Shown here: positions 34,695 to 43,701 of the stretch, in pieces | How positions within the stretch are numbered: position 1 is the first letter of the stretch | How the letters are laid out: each line of letters opens with the position of its first letter | NCBI GenBank assembly: GCA_037141055.1 | Contig: JBAXDH010000002.1 | Span: 1-64,000 of the forward strand | Direction of reading: 5' to 3' | DNA: 64,000 bases | DNA from: CAIVAT01 sp037141055 | Lineage (GTDB): Bacteria > Bacteroidota > Bacteroidia > Bacteroidales > FEN-979 | Made by a program: the position numbers and the translations under genes | Notes under the pieces: generated by a model | What the model saw: the letters and a program-made list of their open reading frames with translations, nothing else | What the model was told of the DNA's origin: nothing | Databases searched by the model: none

Positions 34695-35930
34695 TTGAAT
34701 TTTCCTTTCTACATAGCCCGCAGGTACCTGGTTTCCAGGAAATCGCATAATATCATCAACATCATTTCCGGCATTTCGGTAATCGGGGTTGCCATCGGGG
34801 CCATGGCGCTCATCATCGTGCTTTCAGTTTTCAATGGCTTTGACAAGCTGGTGGTTTCCCTGTTCAGCTCCTTCAATTCCAGCATCCAGATCACGCCGGC
34901 CCATGGAAAAACATTCAACCTGGGCATGTTTCCCGTGGAGAAATTGAAAAGAATCCCGGGAGTATTGCACCTTACGGATGTTATCGAAGAGGATGCGCTA
35001 ATGAAATACAAGGACAACCAGGCGATTGTGACCATCAAAGGGGTGGGTGAAGCTTTTACAAAGATGAGCGGACTGGATACCATGATGGCAGAGGGAAATT
35101 TCCTTTTACAGGAGGGGGAAAAAGACTATGCAATTTTAGGGTACGGGGTTGCCGGAACGCTTAATGCAAACCTGCAGGATTATCTGAACCCGGTCACCAT
35201 TTATGTTCCGCGGCGCGACGCTTCCTTTTCCGGCGGATTCGACAATGCCTTTAATTCCGACATTATTTTCCCGTCAGGCTTTTTTCAGATCCAGTATGAA
35301 TACGATGTCAGGTATGCAATCCTTCCCCTGCGTTTCGTGAAAAAACTACTAGACTACGGCGATGAACGGACATCCGTGGAGATCGACCTTGCAAAAAATA
35401 CGGACCAGGCTGCCATCCAGAAGGAGATTGAAGCGGTTGCCGGCAGCGGCTTTGTTGTAAAAAACCGTTACCAGCAGCAGGAGATCCTTTACAAGATCAT
35501 GGTCTCGGAAAAAAATTACATTTTCATGATCCTCACACTCATCCTGATTATCGCCACCTTTAACGTGATCGGAACGTTATCGATGTTGATCCTCGACAAG
35601 AAAAAAGACATCGCCGTGCTCCAGAGCATGGGTGCCAGCCAGCGGCTGATCCGGCACATTTTCCTCCTCGAAGGAATTTTAATCTCATTGATCGGTGCCA
35701 TCCTCGGGTTGACGCTGGGTGCAATTGTTTGCTGGCTCCAGATCAGGTTCGGCCTCGTTCGGCTTGGTTCGGCAGACAGCAGCTTTGTAATCAGCGCCTA
35801 TCCGGTCAACATGCAATTAGTTGATTTTATCGTTGTTTTCATGACCGTGCTTGCCATCGGAATCCTTGCTGCATGGTATCCTGTTTACAACATCAAAAAA
35901 GTACACCTGGGAGAAATTAAACTTGACTAA
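34695..35930 (+). CDS. LolC/E-like lipoprotein-releasing ABC permease (FtsX domain)
   Basis: The TTG at 34695 gives 411 residues starting just before FYIARRYLVSRKSHNIINIISGISV, the family's normal N-terminus. A GTG at 34668 lies in a tandem repeat and is less likely. TM1 (about 15-45) is followed by a periplasmic domain and three C-terminal helices (about 275-405) with the FtsX pattern (VIGTLSMLILDKKKDIAVLQSMGAS). It should work with a LolD ATPase to extract lipoproteins from the inner membrane; no lolD is in this window. Ends 11 bp before the C25 protease. Confidence 0.88.
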   Translation: MNFPFYIARRYLVSRKSHNIINIISGISVIGVAIGAMALIIVLSVFNGFDKLVVSLFSSFNSSIQITPAHGKTFNLGMFPVEKLKRIPGVLHLTDVIEEDALMKYKDNQAIVTIKGVGEAFTKMSGLDTMMAEGNFLLQEGEKDYAILGYGVAGTLNANLQDYLNPVTIYVPRRDASFSGGFDNAFNSDIIFPSGFFQIQYEYDVRYAILPLRFVKKLLDYGDERTSVEIDLAKNTDQAAIQKEIEAVAGSGFVVKNRYQQQEILYKIMVSEKNYIFMILTLILIIATFNVIGTLSMLILDKKKDIAVLQSMGASQRLIRHIFLLEGILISLIGAILGLTLGAIVCWLQIRFGLVRLGSADSSFVISAYPVNMQLVDFIVVFMTVLAIGILAAWYPVYNIKKVHLGEIKLD

Positions 35931-35941
35931 GTATTGAATAT

Positions 35942-38485
35942 ATGTACAGAACTTTCGCACTCTTCGTATTGTCAGCCCTCACTGCAACCGGGTATTCAGG
36001 AAACTGGACCCCCATCGGCAACGCATTGCCCGCCCCTGCCAGGATCAGCCTTGTCAGTTCATCCGTTGACCGTTCAACCGTGCACTTCTCCCTGCAGGGG
36101 TTCAACATGCGCGAAGTGAACACCCCAAACGGCGCCGCTTTCATTGTTGAACTTGAAAATTCTACGCCGATGCTGGATGCCGGTGCGCCTGATTTGCCAA
36201 AGTTAACCGCTTCACTGGCAATTCCCGACCAGGCGGGCATGGGCGTTCGCGTTGCAGGTTCGAAATACAGGGACTTTCCGGGGATGACGATTGCCCCCTC
36301 GAAAGGGGTCATCATGCGGGATATTGATCCCTCCACCGTTCCGTATTCATTCGGATCAGCCTATTCCGCTGATCAATTTTACCCGGGAACACTGGCTGCC
36401 GGCCGCGAGCCATTCATCATCCGTGATGTGCGCGGGCAAACCCTTGTCGTATACCCGTTCCAGTACAACCCGGTGACGAAAATCCTGCGTGTGTATTACG
36501 ATCTTACCGTCGAGTTGTATAAAACCAGTGACACCGGCGAAAATCCCAGGCAACAGGTCAGCGGGATAAAAAAGACACCCGGTGATATTCAGCAGGTCAT
36601 TCAGCACCAGTTCCTGAATTCAGATGCCATGAGCTATGCATCGTTGAGCGAATACGGAAACCTGCTGGTGATCTGTTACGGTCCGTTTATGAATGCAATG
36701 CAACCCTACGCCGACTGGAAACGGGCCGAGGGATATCAAACCGAACTGATAAACAGGGATTCGGCCGGAACCACCTCTGCCCAGATCAGGTCATTCATCG
36801 CAAACTATTATTCCACCAAAGGACTTACACACGTGCTCCTGGTGGGCGATGCGCAGCAGATACCAACCAACACGGGAACCGGGCTTGGAGGGCCATCCGA
36901 CAATGCATACGGCTATATCTCCGGCAACGACCATTATTCCGATGTATTCATCGGGCGGTTTTCGGCGGAAAATGAAGCACAGGTTCAAACCCAGGTGCAA
37001 CGCACCCTTGAGTATGAGCAGAACCCGCAATTTCTTACCGAAGACTGGTTCAGCACGGTGATCGGCATTGCTTCCGACCAGGGCCCGGGCGACGACAACG
37101 AATATGATTACCAGCATGTCAGGAACCAGCAAACGCAATTGCTGGCGTATAAATACACCATGAACCCCGAGTTGTTCGACGGGTCGCAGGGCGGTAATGA
37201 TGCTACCGGCAACCCCACGCCGCCCATGGTTGCGGCTGAAGTGAACAGCGGGGCCAGCCTCATCCTGTACACCGGGCATGGCAGCAACACCTCCTGGGGA
37301 ACCTCCGGGTTCAGCAACAGCAATGTGAACCAGCTCACCAATGCCGGGAAACTGCCGTTCGTCTGGTCCGTTGCGTGTGTAAACGGCAATTTTACAACGG
37401 GAACCTGTTTCGCGGAGGCGTGGCTCAGGGCATCGCAGGGCGGGCAGCCTACAGGGGCAATCGCATTTTTAGGTTCAACAATCAATCAAAGCTGGAACTC
37501 CCCCATGGCAGGTCAGGATGAAATGACCAGCATCCTGGCAGAGGCAGACTCAAACAACATCAAAAGGACATTTGCAGGCCTGTCGATCAACGGCTGCATG
37601 AAAATGATCGATTCCTACGGATCCGACGGCGCCGCCATGGCCGACACCTGGACTGTTTTCGGCGATCCTACCATCATGGTGCGCACTTCAACACCGCAAA
37701 TCATGACGGTACAATACGACACAACAATTTTTGTTGGCGACACCTCGTTATCAGTTTTCTGCAATGCTCAGGGTGCCCGGGTGACCGCAACTGTATCCGA
37801 CAGTATTCTTGCCACAGGACTTGTGATGAATAACACGGTAACCCTCACATTCCCGCCCTTATCCATGGCTTCTGACACCATTCACCTGGTCGTAACTGCA
37901 TACAACACGATGCCTTACTTTGGAATCCTGATTGTGCAGGATGCACCCGGACCGGTTACAGCCGGTTTCACGGGTCAGCCAACACGGGTCATTCCCGGCC
38001 ATACCGTGGCATTCGCCGATACAACCACCGGGCCCGCCACAACCCGGGAATGGCATTTCCCCGGCGGGACGCCCTCCGTCTCCTCGGAAAAAAATCCGGT
38101 TATTACCTATTCCGACAAAGGCACCTACGAAGTGACGCTGATTGCAGGCAACGGAACAAGCCATGATACTATTACCAAAACGGGTTATATCACCTGCGAT
38201 TTCCCAACGGGAATCTCCCGCACGGATGAGCCTGTCACGGTTGAAGTATCGCCAAACCCGAATCCGGGAAAATTCCTGCTGACCGTTCGGTCGCTGCCCG
38301 AGACGAAGGCAGCACTGACGGTATTGAACCTGGTGGGAGCTAAAGTATATGAAGAGACGCTGGTTCCTGACGTGAACGGTTTGATTCAGCAAACGATCGT
38401 TTTGCCGGAAGTTGCGAAAGGCATTTATTTCCTGCAGCTAAAAGGGAATTCGCTGAACCATTCCCGTAAAATCATCATCCGGTAA
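35942..38485 (+). CDS. Gingipain-like C25 cysteine protease with PKD and T9SS sorting domains
   Basis: 847 residues. After the signal peptide and a propeptide-like region, the C25 catalytic domain (about 235-600) shows HVLLVGDAQQIP, SDVFIGRFSAEN, His446 (YTGHGSN) and the nucleophile Cys479 (SVACVNGNF), the gingipain His-Cys dyad. A PKD domain (about 670-760, FADTTTGPATTREWHFPGG) and a T9SS type A domain (SPNPNPGKFLL ... RKIIIR) follow. It is likely a surface or secreted endopeptidase, exported by T9SS. A T9SS PorU-like sortase is also C25 but lacks a sorting domain, so this is a cargo protease. Confidence 0.9.
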   Translation: MYRTFALFVLSALTATGYSGNWTPIGNALPAPARISLVSSSVDRSTVHFSLQGFNMREVNTPNGAAFIVELENSTPMLDAGAPDLPKLTASLAIPDQAGMGVRVAGSKYRDFPGMTIAPSKGVIMRDIDPSTVPYSFGSAYSADQFYPGTLAAGREPFIIRDVRGQTLVVYPFQYNPVTKILRVYYDLTVELYKTSDTGENPRQQVSGIKKTPGDIQQVIQHQFLNSDAMSYASLSEYGNLLVICYGPFMNAMQPYADWKRAEGYQTELINRDSAGTTSAQIRSFIANYYSTKGLTHVLLVGDAQQIPTNTGTGLGGPSDNAYGYISGNDHYSDVFIGRFSAENEAQVQTQVQRTLEYEQNPQFLTEDWFSTVIGIASDQGPGDDNEYDYQHVRNQQTQLLAYKYTMNPELFDGSQGGNDATGNPTPPMVAAEVNSGASLILYTGHGSNTSWGTSGFSNSNVNQLTNAGKLPFVWSVACVNGNFTTGTCFAEAWLRASQGGQPTGAIAFLGSTINQSWNSPMAGQDEMTSILAEADSNNIKRTFAGLSINGCMKMIDSYGSDGAAMADTWTVFGDPTIMVRTSTPQIMTVQYDTTIFVGDTSLSVFCNAQGARVTATVSDSILATGLVMNNTVTLTFPPLSMASDTIHLVVTAYNTMPYFGILIVQDAPGPVTAGFTGQPTRVIPGHTVAFADTTTGPATTREWHFPGGTPSVSSEKNPVITYSDKGTYEVTLIAGNGTSHDTITKTGYITCDFPTGISRTDEPVTVEVSPNPNPGKFLLTVRSLPETKAALTVLNLVGAKVYEETLVPDVNGLIQQTIVLPEVAKGIYFLQLKGNSLNHSRKIIIR

Positions 38486-38506
38486 CTGTTTTCCCCTGGC
38501 GGGACG

Positions 38507-39247
38507 TCAATGCTGAATGATGAGTTTTCGTGTGGATACAATCTTGCCGCCACATTCGATGGAATAGAAGTAAATGCCATTCGGGTACGAATCAACATTC
38601 CAGGCCAGGTCCCCGGATATGCCCTGCAACGGCAACCTGCAGATTTCCTTTCCGACTATATTTTTTACCACGGCAAACGCTGCTTCACCGGTGAGTTTTG
38701 AGTAAACAAATTTAAGATTTGAAACTGCGGGATTCGGGCAGGCTCTTAAATCGGCACCCTGGCTTACCAGTTCGTCATATCCTGTTACAGTGGCCTTAAA
38801 CACTATATCAAACCCGATTGAATCGTTACGGTTGGAGCCATTGTAAACAACGAATTTCACCTTTGATTCGCCGGGTTTCCCTGCAGCATTGTAATGCGCA
38901 TCGAATCCGTCGAACACATCGCCGGAGTTTATTTTGACCGGGCTTTTGCACACCATGACATGCGGGAAATAGCATCCGTCCCAGCAAAACCAGTTTGTCG
39001 TGCCGGGCACTATATTGACATAATATTTCCTGACCCAGGAAACACATGGCACCGCTGAAACATTTTTGACGGTCAGCGGACACTGGTAATCCGTTTCGGA
39101 TGCTTTCATCGAGCGGCTGAGAACCGCCCCGTTCAGAACCTTCACTGCCGATCCGGAACTGTTGTCATATACTTCATAGCTTGTCTGGGCAATGGCCTGG
39201 CCCAGGATGAGCATCAGCGCGATATAAAAAAAGATCAGCTTTTTCAT
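38507..39247 (-). CDS. Small Cys-rich T9SS cargo protein
   Basis: 246 residues: signal peptide (1-20, AIAQ), a beta-rich domain with five clustered cysteines (Cys56, 68, 88, 92, 100; e.g. WFCWDGCYF), and a C-terminal T9SS domain (CPNPAVSNLKFVY ... RKLIIQH). No enzyme motif is seen. It follows the Omp28-like T9SS gene by only 2 bp, so the two are co-expressed; a thiol-redox partner relationship is a reasonable guess. Confidence 0.78.
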   Translation of the reverse strand: MKKLIFFYIALMLILGQAIAQTSYEVYDNSSGSAVKVLNGAVLSRSMKASETDYQCPLTVKNVSAVPCVSWVRKYYVNIVPGTTNWFCWDGCYFPHVMVCKSPVKINSGDVFDGFDAHYNAAGKPGESKVKFVVYNGSNRNDSIGFDIVFKATVTGYDELVSQGADLRACPNPAVSNLKFVYSKLTGEAAFAVVKNIVGKEICRLPLQGISGDLAWNVDSYPNGIYFYSIECGGKIVSTRKLIIQH

Positions 39248-39249
39248 GA

Positions 39250-40314
39250 TTACCTGATTATCAGTTTGTAAATACTTTTTTCATTCCGTTCTTCCAGTAC
39301 CAGGGAATAGAGGCCGGGCGGAAGTCCTGTGTTGTTCAACTGAATGTCATGGGAGCCGGAGCCAAAAACCTGGTCGGCCGGAACTGCAACCACTGCTCCC
39401 GATGCATTCACAAGGGAAACACGGATCCTCCCCGCATTTTTAACATTGATCCTCAGCGTAGCCAGCCCAGCCGAAGGGTTTGGGTAGACGGCCGTGACGG
39501 AGGCAACACTGTTTTCGTGCGTATCGATGCCGAGAGGGCGGGTTACCGACTGGCGAACTGCCTGCTGAATTTCTGAACGAAAAAGGGAATCTGCCTTTTT
39601 ATCGACATAGACCACCATGTCGCAATTTTCTGCCGCCCAGTCGGTGGAATCCAGTTTAAAGGAATACGATTTTGAGATGGTTTGATCTTTTGTCCAGGTT
39701 CCGCTGATGAATTCCTCGCCCAGGACCGGCAAAACCAGTTTCCGCAGTACGTTGTAATGCGGAATGAATTTATCAGGATAGGGATCACCTCCCGGGCACC
39801 CGGGATCATGCTGCTGCGGTCCCATCAGGTTATTCTCGACAACGGCCAGGTTTATCCTGTAGGTACCGGGCATGTCGGCGACCACCGATGTCAGTTCCAC
39901 CGACACATCAATCATGCGCGTTACGGCGTTATAGAATTTGGAAACGATCCTGATTTTGACGGGCGATTGACCGGCCGCGACATAGCGGGCATTTACCGAA
40001 TCGACCATATCATCCACCGGGATCTCTTTCCCCTGGCGGTTTACGAGCGTTCCGGTACTCTGGAAAGCCATTTCAGTGAAAAGTTGCTCAAACTGGGGTA
40101 AATAAAACATGGAACTCGGCCCCTGGATTCCCAGAACGACGGTATTCGGGTGCTGGTTCAGAACAATCCGGTTGATAACCGAATCCATGCAGGCACAATG
40201 TGAACAACCGGTTGCAGTGACATCATCGAGCAGGAGGTTCCTGGGATTTTGAGCGATCAGTGAATTGAATGATGCCAGCAAGGCAAGGGCCAGTGACAGT
40301 AGCAGATTTTTCAT
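39250..40314 (-). CDS. Omp28-like thioredoxin-fold T9SS cargo protein
   Basis: 354 residues. Signal peptide ends near LIAQ; residues 24-240 resemble Omp28-related proteins with an early CxxC (TGCSHCACMD, Cys37/Cys40/Cys42), as in a thioredoxin-like active site. The C-terminal 80 residues are a T9SS domain (YPNPSAGLATLRI ... YKLIIR). It should be carried to the surface and may act as a thiol-disulfide enzyme or metal binder. A strong promoter lies upstream, and the Cys-rich cargo gene is 2 bp downstream. Confidence 0.82.
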   Translation of the reverse strand: MKNLLLSLALALLASFNSLIAQNPRNLLLDDVTATGCSHCACMDSVINRIVLNQHPNTVVLGIQGPSSMFYLPQFEQLFTEMAFQSTGTLVNRQGKEIPVDDMVDSVNARYVAAGQSPVKIRIVSKFYNAVTRMIDVSVELTSVVADMPGTYRINLAVVENNLMGPQQHDPGCPGGDPYPDKFIPHYNVLRKLVLPVLGEEFISGTWTKDQTISKSYSFKLDSTDWAAENCDMVVYVDKKADSLFRSEIQQAVRQSVTRPLGIDTHENSVASVTAVYPNPSAGLATLRINVKNAGRIRVSLVNASGAVVAVPADQVFGSGSHDIQLNNTGLPPGLYSLVLEERNEKSIYKLIIR

Positions 40315-40340
40315 GGGATGGCAATTAATTACATTACATC

Positions 40341-40371
40341 CAAATGTAAGAAATTAAAGCGGGGAAGTCAA
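40341..40371 (-). promoter_or_regulatory. Promoter of the Omp28-like/Cys-rich operon
   Basis: On the minus strand TTG (40371-40369) precedes TACATTTG (40348-40341) with a 20 bp spacer, the same geometry as the Rh channel promoter. The ATG is 26 bp on. Confidence 0.6.
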
Positions 40372-40449
40372 CCCTAAAATGAAAAAATACTACAAATAAA
40401 AGTAGAAATACGTATGGGACTGATTAAAGGTTCACTCAGCCTGATTTTC

Positions 40450-40471
40450 GATTGGGCGATTGACGATTGAT
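40450..40471. repeat. Three-copy GATTGAC-type array
   Basis: GATTGGGC, GATTGAC, GATTGAT, in the gap before the Omp28 lipoprotein stop. A longer array of the same family is at 44686-44714. The remaining gap (40315-40449) holds only the promoter above and AT-rich sequence. Confidence 0.6.
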
Positions 40472-40477
40472 ACTGAA

Positions 40478-41338
40478 TCACGGCTTTATAACCGGCGATT
40501 TCATCACATGAAGCACTTCCTGCGTTTTCGAATTGGAGATGAAAGCGATAACACTGCAGTTGGCAGGAATCCAGGTTTCGGTACTGAAATTTTTGGAATA
40601 AGTTTTGGAGATATGATCCTGGGCTTTGGGATTAATTGCGACCTGTTCCCCAAAACTTGTGTTCAGCGATCCACGCAAAATGTGCATGAACCGGAAAATT
40701 TTAATGATTGGGACGGAATCGGGCTTGATGATATTCAACTGCCCGCCGTAAATATTGTCCTCAAGGATGCAGACCGTAAGATTTACGGTGCCGGTATATC
40801 CGGCCAGGAATTTTATATCAACTTTTGAATTCATCATTTTGGTCGGGGCATCAAACGTGTTATGGACCGTCATGACTGCAATTTTGGGCAACGTTGTGGC
40901 TACCTGAACAGCCTGGTTCCACTCCGAAGGGCCGAAGGAAATATTTCCCTTGTACGGCAGCCTGTTCACCATCCCCTTGGGATTTCCGTCGATGTTGAAG
41001 GCACTGTTTGCAAGCCAGTCATTTCCTGCAGTGCAGGTATAATCGGCCTCAAGGTAAGGCGGATACTGAACCGGGTTTGGCCTGGCAAACTGGCCTGCAT
41101 GCACGGCGATCACAAATGCCTGCCCTGCATAAAGTTCCTGGATGGTGTTGGCGATTTTTGCGGCAGGGGCGCAGTTTACACACAGGTGGCCGGTATAATC
41201 CTCAATCAATACCGATCGTTTGGTGGTGTCAACATACACGGATTTTACAGTGTAATACGGATCACTGATCTTGGTGCACGACTGGAATAAAACAGCACCA
41301 AAGAGCAGAAGGATGGTTATCTGGAAAATCGTTTTCAT
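40478..41338 (-). CDS. Omp28-family lipoprotein with CxxC
   Basis: 286 residues. Lipobox LFQSC (Cys21), then a thioredoxin-like Omp28 domain with CVNC (Cys53/Cys56) in YTGHLCVNCAPA and the VIAVHAGQFA segment. No T9SS domain. Omp28 proteins are outer-membrane lipoproteins known from Porphyromonas gingivalis; their activity is not settled. It lies 50 bp after the DUF6029 gene in the same direction. Confidence 0.85.
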   Translation of the reverse strand: MKTIFQITILLLFGAVLFQSCTKISDPYYTVKSVYVDTTKRSVLIEDYTGHLCVNCAPAAKIANTIQELYAGQAFVIAVHAGQFARPNPVQYPPYLEADYTCTAGNDWLANSAFNIDGNPKGMVNRLPYKGNISFGPSEWNQAVQVATTLPKIAVMTVHNTFDAPTKMMNSKVDIKFLAGYTGTVNLTVCILEDNIYGGQLNIIKPDSVPIIKIFRFMHILRGSLNTSFGEQVAINPKAQDHISKTYSKNFSTETWIPANCSVIAFISNSKTQEVLHVMKSPVIKP

Positions 41339-41388
41339 GCTATGTTCAAATTTTCGTTCAAAATGTAAATATTAAACTGCCCCGGAGA

Positions 41389-43104
41389 TCAGAAACTGCT
41401 GGTTACCGTCAGGGTAAGTCCGTTCGTTGCAGGGACATACCTGCAGACCCCGCCCACGCAGATGATTCCTTCGCGCTGCCTGCCGTATGAAACCGCGATT
41501 CTTGTGGAATGGTAGGTATACCCTCCGCTGAGCGTGTAATAATTCAAACGCTTCCCTGCATCGCTGTTCCCATAATTGTACTGGTCCATAACCGAGACAA
41601 ACCATGCCGGTGAAATGGTGAGTTCAACCAGTCCTGCCACCCAGTTTCCCTTGTCCTGCTTCGTCCACAAACCCTGGACTTCCCATCGCAGCGTATGTTT
41701 TTTCGTGATATTCCAGGCGATGTCGGCAATTCCGATCTGCGAATAGATGGTGCCGTAATCGCCGGGGGCATGCGATTCAACCACATCCTTGTTATACGTC
41801 TGGTAGAGATAGGTGAAAATTCCCTTCCACTTCTTATTGAATTTCTTGGTCACCTCGATGTTGGCATCCTGGTAGTAGACGATATCGCCTGCACCATAGA
41901 ATGAGGACTTGTATCCCAGGGTTCCGATCTGGCCGACAATGGTCGTGTCATTGACCTGCGTCCGTTTGAGGCCATTGACCTGTGAAAAGTTTGCCGCAAT
42001 CGACAAGCCTGTCTTTCCGCCAAGTACCGAATTTTTCGCAAAATGCAGGGTAACTGTCCCAGAAACTCCTACTTCCCCATCGGGCTGGGTAGAGTAGGGA
42101 TACATGCTTGCAAGCGCGTAGGAGTGCTCTTTCGTTATTGACGGGAGGTAGTTGATGTTCACCATGTTGTTGGTCACAGTCCGGTCGGACTTGTAACTCA
42201 TGTTATCGATCCATTTCGACATCAGGGAGATCCCCAGCCCTGGTTTTGAAAAGGAGAGATTGGTGAACAACCCGTCGCCGTTCTTATAGATATAGTTGTT
42301 CCTGGCCGACGGATCGTTGATCTTATGGGCATATTCGGTGAACCAGTTGAAGTCGCCGATGTTTAAATTGAAACGGCCGCCGTAATTCGAAACATTCTCC
42401 GGCATTTTCAGTGCCAGGATCTTGCCGTTGTTCGGGATATCCTTGGTGGTTCCCAACTGGTAATCGCTTACAAAGGAGGCTCCCAGCGTCAGTTTGACTT
42501 TTGCGTCATTCAGTTTGGTAAAAATGTCATTCAGGTAGAAATCGGCATCGAAACCCTTAACGATTCCCCTGTTGTAATCTTTATATGGTTCCCAGTAGTA
42601 ACGCTGAACGCCGTACACGCCTTTGAAGGTGATCCCCTTGGCGGGCATTACCTTGACCCTGATTCCACGGAGGGAGTTGTCGAATCCGAGGGTCCATTCC
42701 TGGTAGGTTCGCAACATCATCCCATAGCCGAACTGCTCATAAAAATTCCCGGCGGTGATATCGATAAAATCGTTTTTGTAATTCACATACCAGTATGGAA
42801 TCCCAACCCCGTTGTATTGCGCATCGTAACCGGTAAGCGGCGGAAGATATGCCTCGAAACGCAGTCCGGCGGTAAAATTACCAAGTGAATAATTAACCTC
42901 GGTGAAGGCATTCATTTTGATAAGTTTCCCGGCAAGGGTGGAATCCGTGATCCCGGTTTTGGGATCGGTCAGGTAGTACGTAGCATCCGCCTGCATGCTG
43001 CCATGAACTTCACTGCCCTTCAGAAAATCCTGTGAGCTGGCAACCACAGGAACAAGAAACAACAAACTGATTGCTCCCAGAAAAAAGTAGATTGGTCTAT
43101 TCAA
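41389..43104 (-). CDS. DUF6029-family outer-membrane protein
   Basis: The frame is open from an ATG at 43188, but that start would overlap tlpA. A TTG at 43104 gives a clean signal peptide (NRPIYFFLGAISLLFLVPVVASSQ region) and 571 residues, so I prefer it. The mature part is a long series of beta strands rich in Tyr, Asn and Gly (e.g. GIPYWYVNYKNDFIDITAGNFYEQFGYG), ending VTSSF, typical of outer-membrane barrels; this pattern is common in the DUF6029 family of Bacteroidota. It follows the TlpA gene. Function unknown. Confidence 0.8.
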   Translation of the reverse strand: MNRPIYFFLGAISLLFLVPVVASSQDFLKGSEVHGSMQADATYYLTDPKTGITDSTLAGKLIKMNAFTEVNYSLGNFTAGLRFEAYLPPLTGYDAQYNGVGIPYWYVNYKNDFIDITAGNFYEQFGYGMMLRTYQEWTLGFDNSLRGIRVKVMPAKGITFKGVYGVQRYYWEPYKDYNRGIVKGFDADFYLNDIFTKLNDAKVKLTLGASFVSDYQLGTTKDIPNNGKILALKMPENVSNYGGRFNLNIGDFNWFTEYAHKINDPSARNNYIYKNGDGLFTNLSFSKPGLGISLMSKWIDNMSYKSDRTVTNNMVNINYLPSITKEHSYALASMYPYSTQPDGEVGVSGTVTLHFAKNSVLGGKTGLSIAANFSQVNGLKRTQVNDTTIVGQIGTLGYKSSFYGAGDIVYYQDANIEVTKKFNKKWKGIFTYLYQTYNKDVVESHAPGDYGTIYSQIGIADIAWNITKKHTLRWEVQGLWTKQDKGNWVAGLVELTISPAWFVSVMDQYNYGNSDAGKRLNYYTLSGGYTYHSTRIAVSYGRQREGIICVGGVCRYVPATNGLTLTVTSSF

Positions 43105-43144
43105 GGTGTCGGATTTATAAATTGAACAACTCGCAATTTCATCT

Positions 43145-43669
43145 CTATTTAACCTCTTCGCCCCGGTTGAGTTTTCGAACCATCTCAATCAGGCCAAGTT
43201 CATCCCCTTCCGAAAATGAAGTATGCTGAAAAACAACTTCTCCCTTGCCGTTCAGCAAAAAAGTGTGCGGTATGGGGCCAACGTTCATTGCGCGTTTAAA
43301 ATCGCTGTTGGGGTCGAGCAAAACCGAAAAGTCCCAGCCTTTGCCATTTACCATCGGGGCAACCAGCGTCATCGAACGGGAATCATCCACGGAAATGGCA
43401 TAGAGTTTTACCCCGGTTTCCTTTACCCAGTCATCATACACATCGGAAATGGTTGTGAGTTCACGCACGCACGGCTTGCACCACGTTGCCCAGAAACTGA
43501 TGATGATCGGTTTGCCGCTGTTGGTAATGCTGTCGGAAGTAAAGGGCAGACCCTTAACCGTTTTGAGTTTGACGGAAGGAAGTTTGTTGTAGGTGAAAAC
43601 CCCCTCCTGTGCAACGGCGCAGGAAGAGATGAAAACAAAGAGCAGCAGGATTCTGAAACTTTTCATCAT
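43145..43669 (-). CDS. TlpA-like periplasmic thiol-disulfide oxidoreductase
   Basis: 174 residues with thioredoxin fold and active site WATWCKPC (Cys64/Cys67). The N-terminal hydrophobic segment contains ISSC, a possible lipobox, but also a signal-peptidase I site (AVAQ). It probably reduces or oxidises exported proteins in the periplasm. It is first in the run that includes the DUF6029 and Omp28 proteins, which themselves carry CxxC motifs. Confidence 0.88.
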   Translation of the reverse strand: MMKSFRILLLFVFISSCAVAQEGVFTYNKLPSVKLKTVKGLPFTSDSITNSGKPIIISFWATWCKPCVRELTTISDVYDDWVKETGVKLYAISVDDSRSMTLVAPMVNGKGWDFSVLLDPNSDFKRAMNVGPIPHTFLLNGKGEVVFQHTSFSEGDELGLIEMVRKLNRGEEVK

Positions 43670-43687
43670 GTATTGTTTTTGGTTTCA

Positions 43688-43695
43688 CAAAGGTA
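43688..43695 (-). promoter_or_regulatory. -7-like element (TACCTTTG) for tlpA
   Basis: Minus-strand TACCTTTG, 18 bp before the TlpA ATG and just after the manA stop, so tlpA probably has its own promoter. Confidence 0.45.
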
Positions 43696-43701
43696 AAAAA
43701 A

